This document shows, piece after piece, positions 34,667-46,611 of a stretch of 64,000 nt of DNA (positions within the stretch are counted from its first letter, which is position 1; every line of letters starts with the position of its first letter). Origin of the DNA: Whalleya microplaca (Eukaryota; Ascomycota; Sordariomycetes; Xylariales; Xylariaceae). The position numbers were made by a program, and so were the translations under genes. The DNA is taken from NCBI GenBank assembly GCA_022497155.1, contig MU385761.1, forward strand, positions 186,001-250,000, given 5' to 3'. The notes beneath the pieces were generated by a model, which was given only the letters and a program-made list of their open reading frames with translations, searched no databases and was not told the origin of the DNA.

Positions 34667-37600
34667 AGATTTCGAACGGGAACATGAGAATCTCAGTGAG
34701 GCTGGGCAGATGGATGATTTGAAATCAGGCCGACATGCAGGTCAGATTGGGGAGTAGTAATTTGGTTGTGGTGGGTTGCACAACATCCAGCCGAAGTCTA
34801 CGGACATAAATTCTTGGCTTACTTGGAGTTTTAGGCGTGATTTAGTATTGTGTGTCCTATCTCATTCTAGAGTTTCAACCGTTAATATAATGGAATACGT
34901 TGGAGTTATACCAATTCTGCCAAGTATAGCCACATCATATTTTATTTCTGGATGTCGTATGTAGCATGGAAGTCTCCATTTTCAACATATTTATGCCACT
35001 TCTATAACATTTGTATGTAATATCCAACTGCAACAAGGGCTGTAGTCAGGGATTGGAATATATCAATTTAGCTAATAATTCTCTAGGGCTTCTGAGGGTG
35101 CTTGCTGTATTAAATCCAATGGAAAGAGATAGGTCCTTATATAGACCTTCTATAATAGTACGTATTTCATCTGTTGCCGACGTAACTGTCATTAGGTTGC
35201 TATATTTTCTGTTAGGTAGTTATATATTACAATAGTATCGAGTAATATCTAGTAGCACCTACTATATATATTCTTGTAGCATTCCTGTATCTTATATAGC
35301 TTCTAATAAGTCTTGGCTTCAATCCTTGTGTGACACTAACAGCTTATATGGTTTTCATAATGATAGTAGGTACTGATAATTTAGGCAGCCAATGAACAAA
35401 CTGGTGCTCATTAGAAATTTATTGTGAAAGGGATAGTTGGAAACGAGGAGTTATATAAGAGCCGACAGCAAATTTCAAAGCAACGCACTATTTATTGCAG
35501 CTATGTATCCTCGAATGGTAACAAGGTATAACCCTTTACAAACTAGTATTTGAAGCTATAGTGTTAAATCTGATTATCCAAAGGGGGGGATCCTGGACAA
35601 CAAAGAGCATATAGAGTGTTCCTGATGTTATCAGAAGTCTATGAAAGTACCTTTAAGCCCAGTATGCGGACCGAGTGGAGTGCAGAAAGTGGAAGCGAAG
35701 CAAAAGGCAATTGAAGTACCAGTTAAGCAAGTGAGGTTGGTATACAATCATAAACACCAGCGACTAAATGTCATGCCAGCTACGGCTCTCAGGTGTAACT
35801 ACATGAGTTCTTGCATGGTCAGCCTAAAAGGTTTTGCGTATACCTATGAACCCATTTCCAAACTATCCTGCGAGCGAATATGTAGTGCACCTGATACTTT
35901 CTGTTTCATTATTCATGGTCAAACATATGTATATGCTCTTGCGAACACATGCCCTAGTTTTTGATCTATTCCGCTAGCCCAGCTAAGCTCAGCCTAGCCA
36001 GACTCAGGGGCACATAGGAAACCACATCAGAGTTGTTGCCTTTAGCAGTAAACAATGAAAGATAATCCCTACATTGACAGCCTGGTGACACTAACCAATT
36101 GACTCGTTCTAATGGCTATTTCATTATTTACTCTTATGAAAAGTGCTTCATAAAGGACAGCGTAGTTAAGTGACAATTAGTTGAAAGATGACAGGAATTT
36201 GAATTTCGAGTGTGGCGAAGAGCGAAGTGGTACTTGAGATAATAAACCCCATTATACGTAGTTGACCGAGATGAGACAATACAATTACGCCAACTAGACC
36301 CTATATAACCATAAGTAGTATTATCCGCCATAGGAAATGTCCGCCTCATCATGAAGTGGCTTATTGACCAGAGCACAGGCACAACTGTTAAGGAGACACG
36401 TGTGGTGGGTAGTCATGCTGTCCGCCTGGGCGGCACTTTTGGCCATATGAGAGCCCACATTAGATCACAATCATCAAGGAATATACAAATTATGTACTAT
36501 ATGTAGTATATCGGAGTTACTAGCACACATATGTATCTGCATATTCCCCTGGCAAGTTGGTCAAGACCTAACTCTCGTCGAAAAGGGAGTGGTAAGCAGT
36601 ATGCCAGCACTACATGTAGTGTAGCAGTGTAAGTGGGACCGCCAGTGGTTATCGTTATCGCGTAAGATAATACCTAGGTACATACCTAAGCTCGTTGCCC
36701 CTCGGTAATACGTGCCTATCCTGCTATCTTCATGGAACGTGCATACCTGCAGGCACAGTGCATACATGCATTTATTCAGTACACCCGAGGCCGATAGGTA
36801 TCTGTCCCGGACCTCAGCTTCTCTAGAATAGCAGCATAATTACTAGGATATTCTTTTTTCGTCCATCTATGTAGGTATCTGCAAATAAAATAAGTATTAA
36901 TAGGGAACAATACTATGTAATGTTCTAGATATGCGGTGAAAGGCAAATCTGGATATAAGGGTCATCCTAACAGATGCTAACAGCACCTTCTAGCATCAAT
37001 AGCACTATCTGCCTACCTGCCTCGGGTAGGTAGATACATAGGTATGTAGGTACTCCGTACTGTGTATGTAAGTCAAGTACCTACTTGTACACACATCTTT
37101 GTACGGAATAGGGAAGCGATACCCACCGCAAGCGTGAGCGCTGGACCACCAATTAGTGCTAGCTAGGCATAGCCTGCGTAGTACCTGTAACCTGAGCTAC
37201 CTCTGTCTCCTTCCGGTCGCACCATTTACTGATTAGATTAGCTGCCCAGCTTGTCTACTGCGTATGTACATGTACTACATACCTACATGCGGTTACCTAG
37301 GTAGAGCTACACAGTACGGACTTCCTTCCTACCTACATACCTACCTCATACCAGCATACCTTAGGTACCTACATACATAGAAGGAAGCGGCCGGCGGCCG
37401 GTGCATATTGGCACCTAGCCAAGTCCCGAGTTTCACTCATCGATCCTCCTAAATACCTACATACATACATACTTACATAACCTACATATTCCGTATGCGT
37501 ACTAAGGTTAACCTACTGATTACCACATACTGACTGGCTGACAACGAACTCATCAACGTCCTCCGACTAATAACACTACTTGAACCACACCAGTTCATGA

Positions 37601-37860
37601 ACCAACTCATAATCTCATAAACTCATAAACTCTTCTCTCGAGTATAGTCAGTCACGTCATATGATTTGCTTCGATGTGTCGGGAAACATTAGATTTATAA
37701 CACTAGCACTAGGTAACCAATTCCCTTGTCAATAGTGTATCTCGTCAATCTCTCTCACCATTCACTCCATTCTCCAGGTTTGACGTTATTGACGTTAGGT
37801 TGACGGCCCACCTGACATGAGGTCAGCCATCAACCAGCCCTCCAACCCAAAAGCTGTCAT
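34667..37860. other. Long gene-poor region with TACC/TAGG micro-repeats
   Basis: 3.2 kb. 34.7-36.5 kb is AT-rich with only short frames. From about 36.65 to 37.5 kb the DNA is dominated by imperfect TACCTACATACCTAGGTA-type repeats. GACGTTA repeats at 37780-37805 lie near the likely promoter of the Gid7-like gene. No convincing gene. Confidence 0.55.
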
Positions 37861-37894
37861 CCAAGCTTCCAGCGCTGCCTCCCACTCCCAACCA

Positions 37895-37952
37895 CTACTA
37901 CTACCACTACTACTACCACCACTACTACTACCACCACTACTACTACAACCTC
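37895..37952 (+). repeat. CTA/CAC trinucleotide-rich tract in likely 5' leader
   Basis: Repeated ACTACTACYACC units, followed by CACCAACAC repeats at about 37995-38045. The tract is 300 bp before the chosen start codon of the Gid7-like gene and makes an artefactual frame; it probably lies in the transcript leader. Confidence 0.7.
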
Positions 37953-38251
37953 CATTTGTTGAACCCCGCGTCCGCGTCCAGGCCCACGCCCAACACCAAC
38001 ACTCCTCACGCCAACACCCACACCAACACCAACACCAACACCAATACCGATACCAGCACCCGCACTATCGTTGCCCTCATCGACCCTCACAGCATCGACC
38101 CTCACGTAGACTGCCGCCTGGACCCCGATCCACCAGACCCCGGACCACTAGACCCCGAACCAGAACCACCCTGGAGGACCGCCAGCATCTTCCTCCTTCC
38201 TTCTAGACTGCGGCCATCTAGACTGCGGGAGCCTCCAGCCCGCAGTTAACC

Positions 38252-40256
38252 GTGAAAGAAGTCGAAGTGGCAGACCAAAGCCCCCGACAACCTCTATCCA
38301 CCCCATCCAACTCCGACCACCCACCCACGCCGCAATACCTTCGAAATCCTGCCAACACCGTCCTCTCAGCCCCCGATACACACCAGTCCGATCCAACCAC
38401 TGCTTCGAACACCGAGCCCCATACTCACCACCAGCCCTCCGCCCTTCCATCTTCAGTGCGGCGCCAGATCATTGGGAGAAGGCGTCGTACTTCGGACGAC
38501 ACTATCGACCTAGGCAACCTGCGATCGGAGCTCGCGGACGCTACCACTTTTCACATTGTCCCCGCAGACGCTGCCGGAAGAAAACGCAGACGTGTCGAAG
38601 ATACCATGTTAGCAGACGGGGAGAGATCAGTAGCTTCTAACGGCACATCGAGATCCCACGCCCTGGCAAAATCGCAACAACGATCCCAAGCGACTGGAAC
38701 GGCTAATGGCACGCATAAATCACTTAATGGGTCTTCAAAACCACAGCCAACAGGCCGTTACCACGGCCATGATCGTGAGGAGTTGAGCAGGATACTGATA
38801 CAAGCACTTTCGGACTTGGGTTATCACTCGGCGGCACAGAGCCTGAGCAACGACAGTGGGTTCGAGCTGGAAAGCCCAGTAGTGGCTGCTTTCAGAAGTG
38901 CGGTACTCGATGGAGTCTGGAACGAGGCCGAGCAGTTGCTCTTCGGAGCTACGGAATCGAGTGACCGGGCTAGTGAGGATGGCAACGGTTTAGTACTGGC
39001 AAATGGCATGGACAGAAATCTGATGCGGCTATGGATACGCCAGCAGAAATTCATGGAACTCCTGGAACAAAGAGAAACCGGCCGCGCCCTGATGGTGCTC
39101 AGAAACGAGGTTACACCCTTGTCCCCAGATACGCAGAAGCTTCATTTCTTATCTAGTCTTATTATGTGCCAGACGACAGAGGAGTTAAAAGCGAAGGCGG
39201 AGTGGGACGGTGCGCAAGGGCAGTCTCGTCGTATCCTGCTGTCTCAATTATCGAGTGAGTGCTGGCACCTTGTGTGGCAGTCGCACCACCAGCAGGAATA
39301 GAACTAACAGATCTGTAGGATGTATATCGCCATCTGTCATGCTTCCGGAACATCGCCTAGCCAGTCTATTAAATCAAGTTAAAGAGAACCAGATTGAACG
39401 CTGTCTATACCATTCCAATTCGGCACCACCAACTCTGTATGCAGATCATATGTGCGAGCGACGACATTTTCCGTCCGAGAATGTGACAGAGCTGGATAAC
39501 CACGATGGCGAGGTCTGGCAGGTTGTCTTTTCTCATGACGGAACGAGATTGGCTAGTTGTGGCAGCGATAAGCAAGTTATCATATGGGAAGCTCCGTCAT
39601 TCAGGCTCCTTCACTCTCTGAAGGGTCATGAGGAAGGAGTCGGGAATGTGGCCTGGAGCTGGGATGATTCCATGCTGGTTACTTGCGGAAGGGACCGATA
39701 TGCCAGGCTGTGGGATGTTCAGGTGAGCTTCCAAGGTTCCCCCGAGAAATTTGTACGCTTTGCTAACAGATATAGACTGGCGAATGTCTAAGAAAACTCA
39801 ATAAGTTTCAGGAGCCGGTTAGCAGCTGTGTATGGGCCGCTGATGGTCGGACGTTTATCACCGGTTCATTGGAGAAGTCTCACAGCCTCGTTCAGTGGAA
39901 TCTGTCCGGCGAGAAGGTGTTTGACTGGAACAGCAATCATAGAGTTGAGGATCTAGCCGTCTCACCAGATGGACACTGGCTCGTGGCCATGGACGACCAA
40001 AACCATATACACGTTTACAACTTTATCACCCGCGACTTTGAATACAAAATGGACTTGCACGTCAGGTTAACTTCCATTAGCATCAGTCAGAACTCGCGAC
40101 ACCTTTTGGTGAACTACAGAAACGGCGTCGCGCAGCTTTTCGACCTTATCCTCCGAGAAGACATCCAGAGTTATACCGGCCACACAGGTGGAGAATTCAT
40201 GATCCGAAGCTCTTTCGGGGGAGCCGATGAAAGTTTTGTAATAAGCGGGAGCGAGG
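38252..40256 (+). pseudogene. Gid7/WDR26-like WD40 protein, 3' part missing
   Basis: Exons 38252-39254, 39319-39722 and 39776-40256 give 629 residues. A disordered N-terminus (with RRQIIGRRRRTSDD) is followed by LisH and CTLH modules (HDREELSRILIQALSDLGYHSAAQSL, then AFRSAVLDGVWNEAEQLL) and WD repeats from about residue 395 (HDGEVWQVVFSHDGTRLASCGSDKQVIIWE onward). This is the Gid7/WDR26 arrangement of the GID/CTLH ubiquitin ligase that degrades gluconeogenic enzymes. The model reaches ISGSEG and a possible splice donor (GTAAAT, 40257), then meets a 39-nt poly(T). The last two or so WD blades, normally ending with SWNP...ASCGDD..IKIW, are not found downstream. Either a broken gene, an insertion or an assembly join. 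Its start is the first ATG with good downstream conservation. Confidence 0.8.
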
Positions 40257-40278
40257 GTAAATCTCCCCTAGACAAAGA

Positions 40279-40280
<2 letters not shown>

Positions 40281-40319
<39 letters not shown>
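40281..40319. repeat. Poly(T) tract, 39 nt
   Basis: Uninterrupted T39 followed by GAAAGA10. Read on the other strand it is a long poly(A), as left by retroposition; it may also be an assembly weak point. It marks the loss of homology to WDR26-like proteins. Confidence 0.95.
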
Positions 40320-40320
<1 letters not shown>

Positions 40321-41884
40321 AAAGAAAAAAAAAACCCTTTTGTACAGTTTATAGCATAATTCGCCTGTCTGAGAATCATGAGAATGTCGAAGTCGGAGAG
40401 TCTCAATGGTATTGATATTCATGCCAAAGACTTACCGGACAGAGCAGCAGAAGAATATTTTGCTCAATTACGACCTGAAATCTGGGTAGTACGGGGAGCA
40501 TGACCCGGCGCAGAGCGACGAGAGTTCTTTGGGGCGCTGTGCCCCCAAGTCAACGGGGCCAGTTAAAGACCAACCCATTGCAATGGTGCAAAATTAGTAT
40601 AGCGGCTTAGTTTGTAGTCTACATTTAGAAACGGCTATGCCTATATAGCCTCGAAGCCCTGTAGGAAGCCATAAGTGTAGCATCTCCAATCAACCTCACT
40701 CAGATCTTTACCCAACTTCCCATGCAGGACCCTGTAATCCGGCCACTATCTTTAAAAAAGAAGAATGGAGCTATAGTTCAAGTCTAACGTCGCAACAGCA
40801 ACTGGTGAATGTCCTCCTGAGACTCGAATCTGTCTCGATTATTCGAGCATAAGTCGCGCAGTAACCTCTCATTACGCTGAACTACTTACGAGCTCGTATA
40901 TCATTCATGCGAAAGGATACCCATGGATATCAGGATGGATATCAGGATGGATATTAGGACAAAGGTCTTATTAGAAACCATTCACCGTGGATCTGGAAGA
41001 TATAAGTACTATGCTACAATACCCGAAGACGTATTATTGGAATCAACCATGTGTTCTGGGTTATTGTTTCTTTTTGGGAAAAGGCCTACAGACCATATCC
41101 CGAAACCACATTGAAATAGAGGATTGATGAGGCTTAATGGACTTTAGTCCGTACCGTCGCACCTAACTCGGGACTTGATGTTGCTCGCTCGTGTTCGAGG
41201 ACTAAATCATTAGTGATACATACGATACAGAAAGTGTCCCAGTCTGGCATACGCAATAAGTATCACTCACGGGTCCCTTCCACCTAGGGCCGTGTTGTTC
41301 GGCCTACACCCACAACCTCATTTGAACCCATTCCTTCCGATAGCAGCCCCTTAACAGCCTTGTTTCAAGGCACTACGTGTTTCAGCTATAGTCACTACGA
41401 AGAATGGCGTGAGATTTTATGTTAATGTACACGAAAATCTATTTGTTCGTGAATTTATTTGATATAAGCCACTATGCAGGGCGTTTATATACTTTTATTA
41501 TTGGTCACTGTGCCGAGACGTCGAATCCCCCTTGAAGTTTGGGGCTGTCATATCACAGTAAGCAGAACCTTGTGCCACTACATCTAACAACGACCAAGAC
41601 ACCTCATCCTCCTCCCTGGTTAATGATGTATTACTTACACATACAACAGATAGCTTTGTCTAGATGAACCTCGGCCGTTATTGTCCCTCTTCTCTATACG
41701 TAGCCTAAACGGTTCGTTTCTACCATATTGTGTACATTATGGACTTGGCTACAGAATATACTTAATTTACGTCGGAAATCGGCTACGAAATATCGCTGTG
41801 CGCCACATCTGACAGATTGAAAAATAATTCTAGAATTGGCAGCGTCAACTTCCGTCATAATCCCTTAAAATTTCGTTGTTTTTA
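40320..41884. other. Unassigned DNA after the poly(T)
   Basis: 1.6 kb. No WD40 exon found on the + strand. A short + frame at 40384-40500 (MSKSESLNGIDIHAKDLPDR...) is unassigned. A perfect-to-near 12-bp tandem (ATGGATATCAGG, three copies, 40923-40958) is present. The rest is AT-rich and non-coding as far as I can see. Confidence 0.45.
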
Positions 41885-42812
41885 TTATTGCATTATTTGA
41901 TCTGAATTTGGTACCTCATGACATGTTTCTGCGCTGTATAACTCTTGAACTGCTGCTGTTTCTAGCTCTATAGGAACTACTCTATTAACGTACTCAGACT
42001 GTAGGTAGTATGGGGAGTAGTTACTGTCCTTCACAAGAGATGTGACTCTGTTTCTTTGTTTTCTATACTTTATCCAGATGTAAATGAGCATCGCTGTGCT
42101 CAGCATTAGGAGTGTCCCCAGAACAGTAATGGAAGCAATTGCCGCAGAGGGAAAGCTTGAGTCGACCGATGATTTGACTGGGGATATTGTGCTTGCCGGT
42201 CCGCTCGGTGTATATAGTGGTTGTGAGGGAGTAGCTTCTGACGTTATCGGCATCTGTGATGCGATCGCTTCAGTCTCGTTAACGGGAGGCAGACGATTTA
42301 ATCCATTTGGCTTTAGGACAGCTTGAATCCATCCAGGCTTGAAGTCGAATAAATTCTGGGTATTATTGCAGCACGACGAGCTACCCTGAAGGCAACAGGC
42401 CTTACCAGCTCCCATATTGCACGTCGGAATCCATATGCCACTATCCAACATTCCTAGAAATACGATATTAGTGCCAATGTCTCATAGGCAGACCTCAAAG
42501 CATGGAGTTGGAAATTGATTATATACCTTCTTTCATGCACATCTTGGGACAAGCTGGATCTCTGTATGATGGATCTGTGCAGCTTCCTCGATACATAACG
42601 CCAGACCAGTCCTGGAAGCAAGCACCACTTGCGTAACAGGCGTCATTAGCAGAACAGCATGCACTTGCACTTCCGCTTTGCAGCGCAGAGACATTACATG
42701 GAAAAGTTCTTAGGTCAATAGACCTATCGGGAAAATAGCATGTCGCGACATCTATTGCCACAGCACCCGCACCTAGTAGCAGAACCAGCAGCGGTACTCT
42801 TCGACATCCCAT
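41885..42812 (-). CDS. Cys-rich single-pass membrane protein
   Basis: Two exons (42527-42812 and 41885-42453, 73-nt phase-1 intron) give 284 residues. A signal peptide (VPLLVLLLGAGAVAIDVA) leads to an ectodomain with many cysteines, including CYFPD, CCSANDACYASGACF, YRGSCTDPSYRDPACPKMC and CCLQGSSSCC. A Ser/Thr/Pro-rich stalk (160-198) precedes one membrane helix (200-222, AIASITVLGTLLMLSTAMLIYIW) and a basic stop-transfer KYRKQR, then a ~60-residue cytoplasmic tail. This layout is common in fungal surface proteins of unknown role, resembling sensor-like receptors. No enzyme domain. Confidence 0.8.
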
Positions 42813-44476
42813 TATAGTATAAAATGATTAGAAAAAGTGTTAGACTGAGTGGCATTGGTTGTTTAGCCTCTGTCAATATGGGTCAAAATAATAATGAGCG
42901 TAGTAGCTAGATCAGTGCAAGTTGAAGCCATAAGACGGCCAGATCCTCTTTTATATACCGTGATCCTTTCCCAGTGAGACATTGTGATACACTACTGTGC
43001 CTCACTATTTCATATTGTTACATCACCCTCAGGTTTACCTAGCTAGCCCCAATCATCCTACTCAAGAGAGGCTTAGATGTTCCCTAGGAGACTTATGAGG
43101 GCTGGAGGGGAGGTGGAGAGCGAGGGGTGCTAATATAAGGATAGTGAGCTACACTCATATATAACATGCTTGACAATTATGTCACATGAAGTGCTTACAT
43201 CTAATGACCGTTTAAGATCACAGAAAATTTACCATTTACCAATTAGAACGCCCCACACCGTGTGAGTGGCGTATAATACGACTACTTGATTTCACTGCTT
43301 GTATAACGTCTCTGTCTACTATTGGCACAATACACGGGGCTTCTGGCTGCGTAGGTGTTCTCATATTGAAACTGTCTACTGCGTATATCTGTATGATGTA
43401 TGTAGCTATTGATGGACCGATGAGATGAGGTTGCGCTGCTATCAGATATATGGGGTATGTGGTGCTTAGTCAGCTACTTGCTATGGCTATTTCGCCTCCT
43501 CACGCCCAAGGGCGTTGCGCTTTAATTAGTAAAAGACTCTAGTAATATAAAAATGACAGTGGAGTATTATAGTGACTTATTCTCAGTATAACTTATCATA
43601 TAAGTCGAAATACTATTGCTGCACACTGTCACATATGTAAAACAACAAGATATATGCATATCGAATCTACCTTGATCTAGTAGTATTGAAGGTGGCAGCG
43701 GATGTATATCGGAATTTTTATATTACTAGGGTCTTTACTAATTAAAGCGCAACGCCTTTGGGCGTGAGAAGGCGAAATAGCCATAGCAAGTGGTGCATCT
43801 TATGTAGTATCACTTCTCCCGCTATTGGTGATAGCACCCTCCAATAACCTCATAGAATAACCTGTTATCAATTTGAACTGATAATCCGGATAAAATCGGG
43901 CGTGATTGTTTCCGCATTCAGCGTGTGCTGCATTAAAGGTATTCGCTTACATTGTTGACCAGTAGAAATAAGCAAGAGTACATTTGAAATAGCAGGGTTA
44001 TATTAGATGTGGCTTGACGAGTTCAGCTGCGACTATGTACATAAGTGATAATGGGCCAGTCAAAGTGATATGCTTGTAAGTTGTGTATCTAGCAAGAAGA
44101 GAGTGTGGGGGTAACTAATGATGTCCGGTAAGAATCACACGCAGCCATGCAAGTGTCGTAAGCAAACAGGTAGCTTTAGATGGGTATAAATCGTAGAAGT
44201 ACGTAAAAAACTGCAAAATATACCCAGCATCTGCTACATGTAAGCATGAATGTCCCGTCCCCTGTTATATTGAACCTTACCTGAATGATATACCTATGTA
44301 TTCTGACATATGGCCGCCAATCATATGTGGCGTTGTCTAGTACGATGAAGGAATATCAAAGGATGAAAAAAGCATTTGCATTCCTTATAAACTGTAATAG
44401 AAACCCTAGGAGCGCTGCGCTTTTCTTGTCCTGGATCTCGACTCAATACAAATAATGATAGTTAAGTTTGTATTCA
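42813..44476. other. Gene-free region carrying a fold-back repeat
   Basis: AT-rich, 1.7 kb, with the inverted repeat listed separately. The last few hundred bases form the HET gene 2 promoter. Confidence 0.5.
43476..43791. mobile_element. Fold-back/MITE-like element with ~78-bp inverted arms
   Basis: Left arm 43476-43554 begins ACTTGCTATGGCTATTTCGCC; right arm 43714-43791 is its complement with only a few mismatches, enclosing 159 bp. Each arm contains a nested CGCCCAAGGGCG palindrome. A 7-bp direct repeat GTGGTGC occurs at 43459 and 43790, but not exactly at the arm ends, so the target duplication is unclear. No coding capacity. Confidence 0.75.
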
Positions 44477-46396
44477 ATGAATTGTAACTCATTTACGATG
44501 AATGAGTGTTTTCAGTATCAGTCACTGACGAATCCCATGGGTTTTCGCCTCGTTCGTCTGCAATCTTCCTTAGACGACACTTCAGCAATTTTTTCTGACT
44601 TGGTAGAATGCAACTTGAGCACTGCAACATCCTATATTGCATTATCCTATACCTGGCGCGACCCAGTGGTAGAGGAAAACAGTCCATGGGAATTCGAAAA
44701 GATTTTCGTGAACAGCAGACAGTTTTCTGTTGGTATCAACCTCTTCTGCGCTCTCAAGGCCCTCCGTAACACCAAAGCATACCTTTGGGTAGATGCGATA
44801 TGCATCAACCAGCAGGACAATCACGAACGCAGTATCCAAGTTGCATTGATGGGAGAGATCTTTTCAAGAGCGTCAAAGGTTTATGCTTGGTTGGGACCAG
44901 AGGTGGAAATCTCACATTTAGCCATGGACTTCCTCTCTCACCTTGCTTCTAGCCCAATCAACAACGAACTCATTGTCTGGATTAGGAACACTACAGTTGA
45001 GCCACAATGGCTTCCTACGTGGGAGGCGCTCATGAAATTATTGAACCGAAGCTGGTTTAAGCGAGCTTGGATAGTTCAAGAAATCGCCTTGGCGCGGGAT
45101 GTGTTGTTCATTTGTGGCGACAAAAGGCTTACCATCGCAGAATGGGAAAAAGCCGACCGCCTGCTGTTCCATCACTGGGCCAAGTTCATATCCGGATTAC
45201 GGCATCGCCTCCCATTGAATGCCAGGACATTTGATCCTTCACGAAGCGTTCTGGACTTACGCAGAAGACTACTTCACGGTGACAGAATACCCGTGCTAGC
45301 TAGCTTACAAATGACACGTTATGCCCTTGCAACAGACCCTCGAGACCACTTGTTTTCCAAAGTAGCTATTTCAAATAACCAGTTAGCGGAGCTGTGTCCT
45401 CCTAATTACGATATCCCACCGGAAGAGGTATGTAAGGTATTCTTGGAGGCTTATATCCAGCGGAAGCAAGATCTATACGTCATTTGCCTTGCAGGTACAA
45501 AACCTGCTAATTATGCCTACCTCCCTTCCTGGCTTCCAACTTGGAGCTGTACTAAGCCAGCATACCCTATCTGTAACTTCCAAAGCGAAATTCAACCCCA
45601 ATGGCCCCATTTTGATGCCGCAAAAGGCACCAAGCCGGAAGTATCATTTTCGTCTAGTAAGGGCCACCTTCTTTGCACCGGAGTTGAAGTGGACGAGCTT
45701 GATGGAACCATGGGTGACCAATGGGGCTCAGAGTACTTGGACGAAGGGATTCAGTCTGTGGCGAGCAACAATGCATACAGAACGCTGGATGCAGCATACA
45801 AAGCCCTTGTTCGAACTATTACCGGGGATACCAATCGCTGGGGGGAGCCCAGTAAGCCTCCACACGACTTCGAGGCTCTATTTTCCAGGAGGTGCTACGA
45901 GCTCAATTTCGTCATGGACGAGTACAAGGCTAACCCAGCGAGTCACCCACCGGAACCATTGAGACATTCATCTTCGATCTTTGAAGTGTCCTGGAGAAGT
46001 ATGCGAAGTTTGAAGTTCGGGGGCATTCCCATGAGGTATATAGTCGAGAGACAGGGCAAATCAGCAAACCAAACTACAGCTCCAAATCAAAAATTTGCAC
46101 AGCAACAATCACTTTGGCCCGCCTTTGAGCATAGTGCAGGTCAGATAATGCTCGAACGAAGGCTCTTCACAACCTTGAAGGGATTCCTCGGTGTAGGTTC
46201 AGCATCGGTCATGGCGAAAGATAGGATCGTTATCCTCAAAGGTTGTAAGGTACCCGTTATTCTGAGACAAAAGGGTCAATATTGGGAATTGATTGGAGAA
46301 TGTTACGTTGATGGAATTATGTACGGGGAAGGGGTATATAACAGAATTCCGTACAACGGCGAAAACTCAGACTGGCAGACTTTTGACATTATTTAA
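44477..46396 (+). CDS. HET-domain protein 2
   Basis: 639 residues without introns from ATG 44477; a second ATG follows at 44498. The HET domain is near the N-terminus: YIALSYTW (53-60), the INLFCALKALR block, and YLWVDAICINQQD (102-114), then MGEIFSRASKVYAWLGPE and SWFKRAWIVQEIALA. This is the common fungal HET layout in which the domain is followed by a long variable C-terminus (here about 400 residues with no known domain). Its role would be nonself recognition or a related response. It differs from HET gene 1 in arrangement and is not a recent duplicate. Confidence 0.93.
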   Translation: MNCNSFTMNECFQYQSLTNPMGFRLVRLQSSLDDTSAIFSDLVECNLSTATSYIALSYTWRDPVVEENSPWEFEKIFVNSRQFSVGINLFCALKALRNTKAYLWVDAICINQQDNHERSIQVALMGEIFSRASKVYAWLGPEVEISHLAMDFLSHLASSPINNELIVWIRNTTVEPQWLPTWEALMKLLNRSWFKRAWIVQEIALARDVLFICGDKRLTIAEWEKADRLLFHHWAKFISGLRHRLPLNARTFDPSRSVLDLRRRLLHGDRIPVLASLQMTRYALATDPRDHLFSKVAISNNQLAELCPPNYDIPPEEVCKVFLEAYIQRKQDLYVICLAGTKPANYAYLPSWLPTWSCTKPAYPICNFQSEIQPQWPHFDAAKGTKPEVSFSSSKGHLLCTGVEVDELDGTMGDQWGSEYLDEGIQSVASNNAYRTLDAAYKALVRTITGDTNRWGEPSKPPHDFEALFSRRCYELNFVMDEYKANPASHPPEPLRHSSSIFEVSWRSMRSLKFGGIPMRYIVERQGKSANQTTAPNQKFAQQQSLWPAFEHSAGQIMLERRLFTTLKGFLGVGSASVMAKDRIVILKGCKVPVILRQKGQYWELIGECYVDGIMYGEGVYNRIPYNGENSDWQTFDII

Positions 46397-46611
46397 TATA
46401 AAGTGTGTAGTTATTAAGCATAATCATCCATGCATGACATCTTCACATACAGTCCTTACCATTCTGGCCAATAGACTTCCCAGGTGGCGTCCCCAGTTCT
46501 AGATATCATGCAATTCCCAAAGACCGGGAAACAGTACATTTACCTTCAAGTTTACTCACTCCGAATTGATAGCCTATGAACCCGATATTGATACATTTCA
46601 CACACCAGTGT

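Noticed and set aside
37817..38206. 129-codon Pro/His/Leu-rich frame before the Gid7-like gene
   Set aside because: Made by trinucleotide and CACCAA repeats; more likely transcript leader.
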